A DNA stretch of 64,000 bases, taken from contig NZ_BAAAOK010000025.1 of the NCBI RefSeq assembly GCF_039530285.1, positions 1 to 64,000 on the forward strand. The letters run 5' to 3'. Source of the DNA: Actinomadura_C alba (lineage in GTDB: Bacteria > Actinomycetota > Actinomycetes > Streptosporangiales > Streptosporangiaceae). A model generated the notes under the pieces. The model had not been told where the DNA came from, searched no databases, and was given only the letters and a program-made list of their open reading frames with translations. Of this stretch, positions 34,895-43,417 are shown piece after piece. A program made the translations under genes and the position numbers. Positions within the stretch are counted from its first letter, which is position 1; the number at the start of each line of letters is the position of its first letter.

Positions 34895-35300
34895 GCCCTC
34901 TCCCCCCTGCGCGACACAGAGCCGTACGACTTCGGCGGCGGCGTGCGGATCGGCGAGTACAAGACGCTGGTTCGCCGCCGCCGCGGCACATCGCGGCACA
35001 TCGCGGGCTGCCGGCGCGAGGCCACCGGCCGTCGGAATGGGCGGGGCGCCGAGTCGTCCAGAAGCTCACCGTGTACGCCGTCGCAATGCAGTGAGCAAAC
35101 CTGGCATCAGCCGCGTATCGCGGTATTCAAATCAACGAAAGGCCTTCTACCCTGGGCATATGCCACGAAACCAGGCGTTTCATGCCGGTTCGTAGATTCT
35201 TGTTCTAGCCGCCTTCTCCTTGCGTTCGCGCGGAACGTTCGCGCCGTGGCCGGATCTAACCAGATAGCCGAGCGCGAGACCGGCTGGAAGGGAGGGGTCC
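34895..35300. other. Divergent regulatory region between gvp and Asp23 operons
   Basis: 406 bases with a marked drop in GC at 35090-35215. It holds the gvp promoter candidate at 35147-35171 and presumably the plus-strand promoter of the Asp23 operon, for which I see no clear motif. No credible gene lies here. Confidence 0.6.
35147..35171 (-). promoter_or_regulatory. Stress-sigma (SigB-type) promoter candidate for the gvp operon
   Basis: On the minus strand GTTTC (35171-35167) is followed after 14 bases by GGGTAG (35152-35147). Streptomyces SigB-group promoters read GNNT(N14-16)GGGTAT, so both elements and the spacing fit. Transcription would start near 35140, giving a leader of about 245 bases before the first gvp gene. 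Confidence 0.55.
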
Positions 35301-35486
35301 ATGTCACGCCGCCAGTTCGGCTTCCTCGTCGGGTTCCTGATCGCCTGGCTTTGGGTGTCGGTGGGCTTTCTGGCCGCCGTGGGCGCCGTCGTCGCCGGCG
35401 TCGTCGGCTACTGGGTGGCCCGCGTCGTGGAAGGCGACGTGGACATCCGTGAGTGGACCGACAGGTTCTCGGCATCCCACCACTGA
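35301..35486 (+). CDS. DUF2273-like small membrane protein of the Asp23 operon
   Basis: 61 residues from ATG 35301 with GGAGGG upstream. Two adjoining hydrophobic helices (FGFLVGFLIAWLWVSVGFLAAVGAVVAGVVGYWVARVV) are followed by a short hydrophilic end. Size and placement before Asp23 fit the DUF2273 proteins that accompany Asp23/AmaP in Gram-positives. Probably part of a membrane complex to which Asp23 is tethered. Confidence 0.75.
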   Translation: MSRRQFGFLVGFLIAWLWVSVGFLAAVGAVVAGVVGYWVARVVEGDVDIREWTDRFSASHH

Positions 35487-35556
35487 CCACCGGACCGCAC
35501 ACCCGGGTGAGGTGTGAACGACGGTGCGGTGTGAACGACGGTAAGGAGCACCGGAC

Positions 35557-36126
35557 ATGCCCGACACCACATCCGAGAACAAGGCAGTATCCGCGAACAA
35601 GGCGGTATCCGAAAGGACCGCCTCCGAGAGCAGGGCCGGCAGCACGGCCGGCCAGGTGGTCAAGCCGCCGACGCAACCGGCACAGCCCGCCCGGCGCCCC
35701 GCGGGTGCCGGCCCCGCGTACGCGTCATTGTCGACCGACATGGGCACCACCCACATCTCGGAGGCCGTCGTGGCCAAGATCGCCGGGATGGCCACCCGGG
35801 AGATCCCCGGTGTGCACTCGATGGGTCGCGGGATCGCCCGCAGGCTCGGCCGCATGCGCGCCATGGTGCCCGGCCAGACGGACGCGTCCATGGTCACGCA
35901 GGGCGTCGAGACCGAGGTCGGTGAGAAGGAGGCGGCCATCGACCTGGACATCGTCACGTGGTACGGCCAGAGCATCGTCGAGATCAGCGAGGCCGTCCGC
36001 GCCAATGTGATCGAACGAGTCGAGAGCATGACGGGACTGAGGGTCGTCGAGGTGAACATCAACGTCGACGACGTCTTCATCGAGGGCCAGGAAGAGAAGC
36101 CGCCAGAGAAACCGCGAGTCCAGTGA
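35557..36126 (+). CDS. Asp23/Gls24 family envelope stress protein
   Basis: 189 residues. The first 55 are a Ser/Thr/Pro/Ala-rich leader. Then comes the Asp23 domain: THISEAVVAKIAGMATREIPGVHSMG, TEVGEKEAAIDLDIVTWYGQSIVEISEAVRANVIERVESMTGLRVVEVNINVDDVFI. Asp23 of Staphylococcus is an abundant cytoplasmic protein held at the membrane by AmaP and linked to cell-wall stress. Five genes here overlap or nearly overlap and encode all the expected partners. Confidence 0.93.
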   Translation: MPDTTSENKAVSANKAVSERTASESRAGSTAGQVVKPPTQPAQPARRPAGAGPAYASLSTDMGTTHISEAVVAKIAGMATREIPGVHSMGRGIARRLGRMRAMVPGQTDASMVTQGVETEVGEKEAAIDLDIVTWYGQSIVEISEAVRANVIERVESMTGLRVVEVNINVDDVFIEGQEEKPPEKPRVQ

Positions 36127-36605
36127 ACGTCAAGGTCAGCGATCACCTCGACAGCGCCGCCACAGGTCGCGCCGGTTCCGGTCACGCGGAAACCGACCGC
36201 GCCGAGACCGACCGCGCCGAGACCGACCGCCTCGATGCCGGCCGCGACGCCGGTGGCCGCGCGGGCCTCGCCCTGGCGGTCGCGAGCGCGGTCGAGGCCG
36301 TGCCCGGGGTCGTCCGCCTCGTCGGCGGTCGCGGGCCGCTCGAAGTGGCCACGCTGTACCGGCACGGCAAGGTCGTCGGAGTCCGCCACACCGATCGGAC
36401 GGTGATCGTCCACATCGCCGTAGGCGTACTTCCACTGCAGGGCGTGACCAGGGCGGTCGGCGAGACCGTACGCCAGGTGCTGAGCCGGGCCGGTGATGAT
36501 CGCGACGTAGCGGTCGTCGTCGACGAGCTCGAGGGCGTCAGCGCCTTCCCGGAGACCGGCCGCCACGGCCCGGCCGCCGGCCGCACTCCACGATCGGGAC
36601 GTTGA
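36123..36605 (+). CDS. Second Asp23-like protein
   Basis: 160 residues from GTG 36123, overlapping the first Asp23 stop by four bases. The N-terminus carries an ETDRAETDRAETDR repeat from a 15-bp DNA repeat. The body is a shorter, diverged Asp23-type fold (LALAVASAVEAVPGVVRLVGG, VIVHIAVGVLPLQGVTRAVGETVRQVLSRAG). Actinomycete Asp23 operons often contain two such paralogues, which may form mixed oligomers. Confidence 0.8.
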   Translation: MNVKVSDHLDSAATGRAGSGHAETDRAETDRAETDRLDAGRDAGGRAGLALAVASAVEAVPGVVRLVGGRGPLEVATLYRHGKVVGVRHTDRTVIVHIAVGVLPLQGVTRAVGETVRQVLSRAGDDRDVAVVVDELEGVSAFPETGRHGPAAGRTPRSGR

Positions 36606-37141
36606 TGCGCGCTTTCAACCGGATCGCGACGCTGGTGCTCAGCCTGGTCCTGATCGCCGGCGGGTTGTTCATCGCCGTCCAGGCGGTGCTGGCGGCGCTG
36701 CGGCACGCGCCGTGGCTGCTGCCACTGAGGCGCTGGCACGCCGCCCTCACGAGCACGCCGCTGGGCGACCGGCTCGCTGTCATCCTGATGGGCGCCGTGG
36801 GGCTGCTGGGACTGGCGCTGCTCATCGCCGAGCTGCGCCCGTGGCGGCCGTCCCGGCTGCCCGTGCATCCGGCCACCGCCGACGCGGGGAGCGAGTGGTG
36901 GGTGCTGCGCCGCCCGGCCGAGCGCCTTCTGGCCGACGCCGCCGCCCGGATCCCCGGCGTGAACAGTGCCCGCGTCCGCTTGCGCGGACGGCACCGGTGG
37001 AAGGTCGACGTGCTGGCCGAGGCCCGTGACGAGGACCGAACCGAGATAGCCGAGGCCATCGATGGCGAACTGGACAGGCTCGCCGCCCCGGCGCCCGTCC
37101 GGGTCCGCCTGCGGCTCCGCAGCCCGAGGAGGGTCGCCTGA
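36605..37141 (+). CDS. DUF6286 membrane protein
   Basis: 178 residues from ATG 36605, overlapping the preceding stop. Two membrane helices (ATLVLSLVLIAGGLFIAVQAVLAAL and LAVILMGAVGLLGLALLIAEL) flank a short loop. A cytoplasmic alpha/beta domain follows (WWVLRRPAERLLADAAARIPGVNSARVRLRGRHRWKVDV), itself Asp23-like in outline (IPGV...). It fits DUF6286, the usual fourth member of actinomycete Asp23 operons. Confidence 0.82.
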   Translation: MRAFNRIATLVLSLVLIAGGLFIAVQAVLAALRHAPWLLPLRRWHAALTSTPLGDRLAVILMGAVGLLGLALLIAELRPWRPSRLPVHPATADAGSEWWVLRRPAERLLADAAARIPGVNSARVRLRGRHRWKVDVLAEARDEDRTEIAEAIDGELDRLAAPAPVRVRLRLRSPRRVA

Positions 37142-37725
37142 TGGATCGCTTCAACCGTGTGCTCTGGGCGATGATCGGTCTCGTGCTGGCGGTCGTGGGC
37201 GCCGTCGGCGTGGCCGCCGGGCGCGGTCATCTGCCGGGCGTCGACCCGCGGGGGGCACTGCTGCCCAGGTGGCTGCTCACCCGGTGGCACTCGTGGGGCT
37301 GGTGGGCATGGGCCGCCCTCGCAGTCGCGGGCCTCATCCTGGCCTGGTCGGGCTGGCGCCTGCTGCGCGCCGAACTCCGGCCGGGCGGGCGCCGCTCGCT
37401 GCCCGCGGATCTGGTCCTCGAAGCGGGCGACGACCGGGAGACGGCGGGGAAGGTGTCGCTGAACAGCCCCGCCCTCGCCGACGCCACCGCCAGCGCCCTC
37501 GAACGCCACGCGGCCGTCGAACACGCGTTCGTCCGGCTGCTCGGCGACGCCCGGCACCCCGAGTTGCGTGCCCGCATCGACATGGCCGGCGATACCGATC
37601 TGCGGGTCGTGGGCGAGCACCTCGGCCGCACCGTCGAGCAGTTGACGGCCACCAGCGGGCTGCGACCCGATCCCGTCGAGGTCACCGTTCGGCCGGGCGG
37701 CGACACCGGCTCCCGGGTCCACTGA
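37141..37725 (+). CDS. AmaP-like alkaline shock membrane anchor protein
   Basis: 194 residues from ATG 37141, sharing one base with the preceding stop. Two N-terminal membrane helices (VLWAMIGLVLAVVGAVGVAAG and WWAWAALAVAGLILAWSGW) and a soluble C-terminal domain are present, the layout of AmaP that anchors Asp23 at the membrane. It closes the operon. Confidence 0.78.
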   Translation: MDRFNRVLWAMIGLVLAVVGAVGVAAGRGHLPGVDPRGALLPRWLLTRWHSWGWWAWAALAVAGLILAWSGWRLLRAELRPGGRRSLPADLVLEAGDDRETAGKVSLNSPALADATASALERHAAVEHAFVRLLGDARHPELRARIDMAGDTDLRVVGEHLGRTVEQLTATSGLRPDPVEVTVRPGGDTGSRVH

Positions 37726-38128
37726 CCCGAGCCGCCGGCCTCGGCCGCGCGACCCCGAGCAGCCGGCCTCGGCCGCGCGACGGCGGGCTCGCCGGTGTAC
37801 CCCGAGCCTGGCGTCCGGAAGTTACGTGGCTGTTATCCTTTACTCCTTTACCCGCACTCTGTACTAATGCCGCACCCGGAGTTTCGATGTTTGGCCCTCA
37901 CCGAACACCTTCGGCCGTGATCGGCTCGTCGCTCATGGCGGCGGTCGGCGATGTCGTACGAGCGTTGCCGACATGACCACCGGGACGCACTCCTGAGCCG
38001 GTCCCGTCGGTGGGGAACGCCGCACCGACACCGAGATCTCGACCGGTCCGCCGCCTGGCGCCGCACGCTGCCCGACAGCGATCATCCCTTCCCCCTGTCC
38101 CCTGCCCGCGAGGATATGGAGCACATAC
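37726..38128. other. Intergenic region before the conservon
   Basis: 403 bases. It starts with a direct repeat of gccggcctcggccgcgcga (two copies, about 37735-37780) and then a lower-GC patch with the promoter candidate at 37839-37867. No credible gene lies here. Confidence 0.5.
37839..37867 (+). promoter_or_regulatory. Candidate housekeeping-type promoter of the conservon
   Basis: TTTACT (37839-37844), 17 bases, then TACTAA (37862-37867): correct spacing for the main vegetative sigma factor and located in the only A/T-rich patch of the gap. It implies a leader of roughly 255 bases before the conservon sensor gene. Confidence 0.45.
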
Positions 38129-39694
38129 ATGGCGGTGGCGTTCTGGTGCCTGGCGGTCTGCTCGATCGTCATGGGAGTTCTGCTGGTACGCCAGTGGCGC
38201 ATCGCCACCCGCATGCGCCGGCGGGTGGCCGCGCTCGAAGGCGGTGAGCGGGTCCGGGACGAGGAACTGCGGCATCTCGCCGTCACCCGGCTGCCCGCGC
38301 TCGTCGAGTTCATCTATGACCGTCCGGTCGAGGTTCCCGGCCTCCTGCACGTCCGGCTCGCCGGAACTCCGTACGACCAGAGTGTGCAGACGACCCTCAA
38401 CCTCTTCGCCGAATCCGTCGAACAGGCGAAGACCCGTGCGGACCATTCGGCCAAGGCGACGCTCAAGGCGGCGATGCGCTCGGTCCAGAGCCTGGCCAAC
38501 GAGCAGCAACTGGCGATCTCGAACATGCAGGAAAGGCATGACGATCCGTACGTGCTCGAGGACCTGCTGAAGATCGACCACATGAACGCACAGCTCGGCC
38601 GGCGGGCGCAGGCCACGGCGGTCCTGTGCGGGTCGTGGCCGGGGCAGCAGCGGTCGGCCTCGGCGCTCCCGGACGTGGTGCGCGGCGCGACCTCCCGCAT
38701 CCGCGACTATCTGCGCGTCCAGGTCAACTCGGTGCGGTCGCAGGCGAACGTCGCCGTCGTCAGCCGGGTGGTCGAACCCGTCGTCCTCACCGTCGCCGAG
38801 TTGCTGGACAACGCCGCGCGGCACTCTCAGCCCAACAGCCTGGTCCAGGTCGACTTCCAGCGGACCCACAACGGCATCGCCATTCTGATCGACGATGCGG
38901 GGGTCGGCATGACCCCCGAGGAACTGGAGAGGGCCTCCCGGCTCCTGTCCGGCCGGGAGGCCGCGGACATCAACCGGCTCGGCGACCCTCCCCAGGTCGG
39001 GTTCGGTGTCGTGGGCGTGCTCGCCGCCCGGTACGGGTTCAGCGTGTCCGTCGACACCCATTCCCCGTACGGGGGAGTGCGCGCCGTGGTGTTCCTGCCC
39101 ATGGCGCTGCTCACGGCCGTCGAGGACCTGGCGTTGACCGTACCCGTGCGGACCGCCCCGGCCATGGCGGCGAGCCGCGAGGTGTCCGGGACGCCCGAGC
39201 CGCCCGAGGCGGCGCGGGCCGCCGAGCCGACCGCGACGGCACAGCCGGGCGAAGCGCGGCCGGTGACGGCGAGCGGTCTGCCGAAGCGACAGCGGGCGAA
39301 GCCCGGCGGCCGGAGCCGGTCCGCCCGCCCGGAGCCGCCGGAGACGGCAGGTCGCTCCGCGGCGGAGCCCTCGGATCGCACCGACCACCCCGATCGCACC
39401 GACCACCCCGATCGCACCGAGCAGACGCAGCGCACCCTGAGCACCCGGCGCCAGGAGCGCACCGAGCGCGCTGAGCGGCACAGTGCGCCTGCTGAGCACA
39501 CGGAACGCGAAGGCCACGTCGAAGGCCCGGAGCACACGCAACGCACCGGGCGCACGGAGGGCTCCGCACCGCCCGCCGACTCCGAGGGCCGGTCGGCACG
39601 GGACATCGCTGCGAGCATGGGCGCCTGGCAGCGGGGCACCCGATCCGGCCGGGCCACCGCCGCACCCGACTCCGAAGGGAACCCCCAGGCATGA
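38129..39694 (+). CDS. cvnA: Conservon sensor-like histidine kinase-type ATPase (CvnA)
   Basis: 521 residues from ATG 38129 with GAGGATATGGAG upstream. One N-terminal membrane helix (VAFWCLAVCSIVMGVLLV), then a helical region, then a HATPase domain with N-box VAELLDNAARHS, G-box IDDAGVGM and FGVVGVLAARYGFSV. No canonical phospho-acceptor His motif is seen, as usual for CvnA. The last 180 residues are a disordered Pro/Arg/Asp/Glu tail containing DHPDRT repeats (39378-39418). In Streptomyces, conservons act as G-protein-coupled-like membrane complexes that modulate development and secondary metabolism. Confidence 0.92.
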   Translation: MAVAFWCLAVCSIVMGVLLVRQWRIATRMRRRVAALEGGERVRDEELRHLAVTRLPALVEFIYDRPVEVPGLLHVRLAGTPYDQSVQTTLNLFAESVEQAKTRADHSAKATLKAAMRSVQSLANEQQLAISNMQERHDDPYVLEDLLKIDHMNAQLGRRAQATAVLCGSWPGQQRSASALPDVVRGATSRIRDYLRVQVNSVRSQANVAVVSRVVEPVVLTVAELLDNAARHSQPNSLVQVDFQRTHNGIAILIDDAGVGMTPEELERASRLLSGREAADINRLGDPPQVGFGVVGVLAARYGFSVSVDTHSPYGGVRAVVFLPMALLTAVEDLALTVPVRTAPAMAASREVSGTPEPPEAARAAEPTATAQPGEARPVTASGLPKRQRAKPGGRSRSARPEPPETAGRSAAEPSDRTDHPDRTDHPDRTEQTQRTLSTRRQERTERAERHSAPAEHTEREGHVEGPEHTQRTGRTEGSAPPADSEGRSARDIAASMGAWQRGTRSGRATAAPDSEGNPQA

Positions 39695-40104
39695 CCGAGG
39701 CCATGACCAACAAGCTCGGGTGGATGCTCGACGACGCGCTGAGGATGCCGGAGACGCGACACGCGGTCCTGCTGTCCGCCGACGGGCTGCTCATCGCCCA
39801 CTCCGAACGGATCAGCCGAGACGAGGCCGAACGCCACGCCGCCGGGATGTCCGGGCTGCAGTCGCTCGCCCGCGGCACCGCCGGCTTCTGCGGCGACCCG
39901 AACACCCGATGGCGGCAGACCGTCACCGAGTTCGACGGCGGCTACGTCTTCCTCGTCGCCGCCGGGCCGGGCGCCTACCTGGCGGTCTCGGCCACCGAGA
40001 AGGTGAACATGGAGGCGGTGTCCTTCCGGTTGCAGGAACTGGTCCAGCGTCTGGGCAAGGAACTGGCCAGCCCGCCACGACGAGGTCTGGACCGGCGGAT
40101 ATGA
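39691..40104 (+). CDS. cvnB: Roadblock/LC7 domain protein (CvnB)
   Basis: 137 residues from ATG 39691, overlapping cvnA by four bases. LGWMLDDALRMPETRHAVLLSADGLLIAHS and RHAAGMSGLQSLARG form a roadblock/LC7 domain, the type that binds and regulates small GTPases such as MglA. In a conservon it works on the CvnD GTPase. Confidence 0.93.
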   Translation: MTEAMTNKLGWMLDDALRMPETRHAVLLSADGLLIAHSERISRDEAERHAAGMSGLQSLARGTAGFCGDPNTRWRQTVTEFDGGYVFLVAAGPGAYLAVSATEKVNMEAVSFRLQELVQRLGKELASPPRRGLDRRI

Positions 40105-40457
40105 CCCGCCGCCGGCACGAGAGGGCATTGGTACGGCCTCATGTGGTCACCGGCGGACGCGCTCATCCCACCCGCAACATCTTCGACCTCGTGACGCTGA
40201 TGATCGTCGCCTACGACGACGACCTGAGCGACCTGAGCCCGGAGAAGCACCGGGTCATGGAACTGTGCGGTGGAGGCGCGCTGTCGGTCGCCGAGATCGC
40301 CGGCCATCTGAAGCTGCCCGTCAGCGTCACCAAGGTCCTGCTCTCCGACCTCGTGGACAGCGGGCACATCACGACTCGCGCGGGCGTGCCCGGAGTCGAC
40401 GCCCCCGACCACCGGGTCCTGCAGGAGGTACTCAATGGACTCCGTGCTCGTCTCTGA
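40101..40457 (+). CDS. cvnC: DUF742 protein (CvnC)
   Basis: 118 residues from ATG 40101, overlapping cvnB by four bases. VRPHVVTGGRAHPTRNIFDLVTLMI and the winged-helix-like segment CGGGALSVAEIAGHLKLPVSVTKVLLSDLVDSGHI are diagnostic of DUF742. Its end overlaps cvnD by 23 bases. Confidence 0.93.
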   Translation: MTRRRHERALVRPHVVTGGRAHPTRNIFDLVTLMIVAYDDDLSDLSPEKHRVMELCGGGALSVAEIAGHLKLPVSVTKVLLSDLVDSGHITTRAGVPGVDAPDHRVLQEVLNGLRARL

Positions 40458-41034
40458 CGACATCTACGTCCGCGACACGGTCCGTACCGCGGTGAAGATC
40501 CTGGTCGTGGGTCACTTCGCCGTCGGCAAGACCACCTTCGTCGGCACGCTGTCGGAGATCCGCCCGCTGCACACCGAGGAGCGGATGACGCAGGCCGGTG
40601 CCCTCGTCGACGATCTGGCGGGGGTCCCGGACAAGGTGACCACGACCGTCGCGATGGACTTCGGCCGCATGACCCTCAGCGAGGATCTGGTGCTGTACCT
40701 GTTCGGCGCCCCCGGCCAGCGGCGTTTCACCCAGCTGTGGCACGACCTCGCCCTCGGCGCCCTCGGCGCGCTGGTGCTCGCCGACACCCGCCGCCTCGAG
40801 CAGTCCTTCGACGTGATGACCATGCTCGAGGAGAAAGACCTCCGCTACGCCGTCGCGATCAACCGGTTCGACGGGGCGCCGACCTTCCCCGACGCCGAGC
40901 TGCGTGAAGCGCTCGACCTGCTTCCGGAGACGCCCCTCGTCCACTGTGACGCCCGCGAGCCGGCGTCCTCGACCCGGGCGCTGATCGCGCTCGTCCGACA
41001 TCTCCTCGCCGGCGACGATCAGGAGCGCGCGTGA
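40435..41034 (+). CDS. cvnD: Conservon small GTPase (CvnD)
   Basis: 199 residues from ATG 40435. P-loop GHFAVGKTT (26-34), switch region with LFGAPGQRRF in place of DxxGQ, and guanine-recognition NRFD. This is the MglA/Ras-like class typical of CvnD. It cycles GTP under control of the roadblock protein and sensor ATPase, and overlaps the P450 gene by four bases. Confidence 0.94.
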   Translation: MDSVLVSDDIYVRDTVRTAVKILVVGHFAVGKTTFVGTLSEIRPLHTEERMTQAGALVDDLAGVPDKVTTTVAMDFGRMTLSEDLVLYLFGAPGQRRFTQLWHDLALGALGALVLADTRRLEQSFDVMTMLEEKDLRYAVAINRFDGAPTFPDAELREALDLLPETPLVHCDAREPASSTRALIALVRHLLAGDDQERA

Positions 41035-42452
41035 CCCCTTCCGCGGATCCCAGCCCCGTACCGCCGCCGGGCTGCCCGGCGCACGCCGAGCGGGCGGCCC
41101 ACCCCGGCCGCGTCCCGCTGTACGGCCCGGAGTTCGCCGCCGACCCCGGCCGGGTCTACTCGTACCTGCGCCGGTGGGGACCGCTCGCGCCGGTCGAGCT
41201 GGCCCCCGGCGTCCCCGCGACGCTCGTCGTCGGGTACGACGCCGCGCTGCAGGTGCTGCGTGACCCCGCCACGTTCGTCAAGGACGCCCGCGAGTGGCAG
41301 AAGGGAGTGCCCGCCGACTGCCCGGTGCTGCCGATGATGATGTACCGGCCGAACTGCCGTAACACCGATGGCGAAGTGCACGCCCGGCTGCGGGCGGCGG
41401 TCACCGACAGCCTGGCGCGGATCGACCTGAACGCGCTGCGCGGCCATGTCGAGCGCACTGCCGACACGCTGATCAGCGGCTTTCGCGGGCGCGGGGCGGC
41501 CGACCTGGTCACCGAGTACGCCAGGGCGCTGCCGCTGATGGTGTTCAACGAGCTCTTCGGCTGCCCGCCGGACATCGGCGACCGGCTGGTCGAGGGCATG
41601 AGCGGCATCTTCGACACCGTCGACGCCAAGAAGGCCAACCAGGTGCTCCGGCAGGCCGTGCGCGATCTGGTCGCCCTCAAGCGCAGGGAGCCCGGGGCGG
41701 ACATGACCTCGTGGCTGATGGCGCATCCGGTGCGGTTGACCGATGAGGAGGTCATGCACCAGGTGGTGACCCTGCAGGGCGCCGGTACCGAGCCCGAGCA
41801 GAACCTGATCGCGAACGGGCTGCGCCTGTTGCTCTCCGACGATCGGTTCGCCGGTGACCTGTCCGGCGGCAGCCTGCCGGTCGAGGACGCGCTCGACGAG
41901 GTCCTGTGGACGGATCCGCCGCTGGCCAACTTCGCCATCACCTATCCCGTGCGGGACGTTGACTTCGCGGGCGTGCTGCTGCCCAGGAACCAGCCCGTGG
42001 TCATCAGCCTGGCCGGTGCCAACACCGATCCGTCGCTCGCCTCGGACCAGCGGGTGGGCAACCGGGCGCACCTTGCCTGGAGCGCGGGCCCGCACATCTG
42101 TCCCGCGCAGGGCCAGGCGCGTCTCATCGCCACCGTGGCCATCGAGCAGCTGCTCGACGCGCTGCCCGACATGGAGCTGGCCGTTCCCGCGGACCGGCTG
42201 GTGTGGCGGCCGGGGCCCTTCCACCGGGCCCTCACCGGGCTGCCCGTCAGCTTTCCCGCGGTCTCGGTGCCCGAGGGCGCGCTTGTTCCGTCCGCCGGTA
42301 CGGCCGGCGCCGTGGACGGCCGGGAGTCCACCGGCCCCGCCGTACCGGTGGCCCCGCTGGTGCGGGCGACCGCGCGCGCGACGCACGTGGCGGCGAGCGA
42401 CGCGCCGCGAGGGCCCTGGAACTCACTGGTGAAGTGGTGGCACGGCGAGTAG
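41031..42452 (+). CDS. Conservon cytochrome P450 lacking the EXXR motif (CYP157-like)
   Basis: 473 residues from GTG 41031. The haem-binding loop is AWSAGPHICPAQGQ with ligand Cys357. The I-helix region reads LQGAGTEPEQNLI. The K-helix reads E290-V-L-W293, so the EXXR Arg that is nearly universal in P450s is replaced by Trp. The same substitution class is established for the CYP157 family, which is found in Streptomyces conservons. The C-terminal 75 residues are an Ala/Pro-rich extension. Substrate and redox partner are unknown; no ferredoxin gene lies alongside. Confidence 0.9.
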   Translation: MTPSADPSPVPPPGCPAHAERAAHPGRVPLYGPEFAADPGRVYSYLRRWGPLAPVELAPGVPATLVVGYDAALQVLRDPATFVKDAREWQKGVPADCPVLPMMMYRPNCRNTDGEVHARLRAAVTDSLARIDLNALRGHVERTADTLISGFRGRGAADLVTEYARALPLMVFNELFGCPPDIGDRLVEGMSGIFDTVDAKKANQVLRQAVRDLVALKRREPGADMTSWLMAHPVRLTDEEVMHQVVTLQGAGTEPEQNLIANGLRLLLSDDRFAGDLSGGSLPVEDALDEVLWTDPPLANFAITYPVRDVDFAGVLLPRNQPVVISLAGANTDPSLASDQRVGNRAHLAWSAGPHICPAQGQARLIATVAIEQLLDALPDMELAVPADRLVWRPGPFHRALTGLPVSFPAVSVPEGALVPSAGTAGAVDGRESTGPAVPVAPLVRATARATHVAASDAPRGPWNSLVKWWHGE

Positions 42453-42500
42453 CCGGGCACCGGTTCAGGACGCGAACTCCTCGTCGCCGGGCGGCGCCCA

Positions 42501-42560
42501 GTGGTTCGCGCGGCGGTTCGCATCGTGGTTCACACGGCGGTTCGCGCGGCGGTTCGCGCG
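42501..42560. repeat. 12-bp tandem repeat, five copies
   Basis: Units gcggttcgcgcg and close variants (gtggttcacacg, gcggttcgcatc) lie between the P450 gene and the next small gene. Non-coding; no function is evident. Related in style to the 13-bp array at 26634 (both contain ggttc). Confidence 0.8.
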
Positions 42561-42638
42561 GTGGCCGGGGCGGTCGGCCGCCATGGGACGCTTGAAGAGA
42601 GCGCGGGCGATTCTCGTCCGGCCCCGGAGAGGACACCC

Positions 42639-42935
42639 ATGAGCGGAAGCGTGCCCCAGGTCTGGATCGCGGCGTCCAACGGCCGGGACATGATCCGAGC
42701 CGATGCGATCGTGATCGTATGCCTTGACGGAGGCGGCCGGGTGACGGCGCAGCTGCACGATGAGGCGAAGGTCAGCGTGACGCTGGTCGACGGTTCCGCC
42801 GGCGTGCACCCGCCGGCCGATTTCCACCGTCAGCTGCTCCGGGCGGTGGCCGAACTGGCGGACTCCAGCGGAGCGCAACTCGTACGCGCCGACCGCGATG
42901 ACCGTGGCTGGCACTGGATCACCGAACCGCTGTAG
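42639..42935 (+). CDS. Hypothetical protein, 98 residues
   Basis: Starts at ATG 42639 after GGAGAGG. The sequence is balanced and soluble: VPQVWIAASNGRDMIRADAIVIVCLDGGGRVTAQLHDEAKVSVTLVDG, ending DRDDRGWHWITEPL. It looks like a small beta-rich domain followed by a helix. No family is recognised, but codon use is normal and the ribosome site is good, so it is probably real. Its neighbours give no clear role. Confidence 0.7.
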   Translation: MSGSVPQVWIAASNGRDMIRADAIVIVCLDGGGRVTAQLHDEAKVSVTLVDGSAGVHPPADFHRQLLRAVAELADSSGAQLVRADRDDRGWHWITEPL

Positions 42936-43057
42936 TCCGTCGCCGTAGTCCCTCGAAGCCTGGTGAGCGACGGCGCGCGGGCGTAAGGTCAGGTGAAGCC
43001 GGTAGCGACATCCTTCCCCCGAGATGCCTGCCAGGCCGGCCCGTCGAAGGGCGATGC

Positions 43058-43387
43058 ATGTTCCTGTTCCAACGAACCCGGAACAACCCGGACCAGGCGC
43101 CGACGGAGCGCGACGTGCAGACCTTCGCCGCCGCACGGCGGATATCGCACGCCCGGATGGCCGTGGTCCGGCTCGGCGTCTGCGCGGCGATCCTGCTCGG
43201 CGCGCTGATCGCGTTCATGGTGCAGAACACGGTGAGCGTGAAGGTGTCCTTCCTCTGGGCCGAGGTCACGCTGCCGTTGGCGATCGCACTGCTCCTCGCC
43301 ATGCTCAGCGGCGTCGGTGGGACCTTCGGGGCCCGCGCGGCGTCGACCGCGCGCCGCCGCCGCCTGGCCCGCAAGCGGGCGAACTGA
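43058..43387 (+). CDS. LapA/DUF1049 family membrane protein
   Basis: 109 residues from ATG 43058. Two membrane helices (VVRLGVCAAILLGALIAFMVQNT and VTLPLAIALLLAMLSGVGGTFGARAA) are joined by VSVKVSFLWAE, the pattern of LapA/DUF1049 (MVQNTxxVxVxFLWxxxxLPLxxxLLLA). The tail is highly basic. Function in actinomycetes is unknown. Confidence 0.88.
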   Translation: MFLFQRTRNNPDQAPTERDVQTFAAARRISHARMAVVRLGVCAAILLGALIAFMVQNTVSVKVSFLWAEVTLPLAIALLLAMLSGVGGTFGARAASTARRRRLARKRAN

Positions 43388-43417
43388 CCGGCTCCGCGCC
43401 GGGGCGCGGCGGTCTCA

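Noticed and set aside
34832..35452. A 206-codon plus-strand frame across the gvp/Asp23 gap
   Set aside because: It overlaps the start of the gvp operon and the DUF2273 gene, has no ribosome site or homology, and crosses the promoter region.
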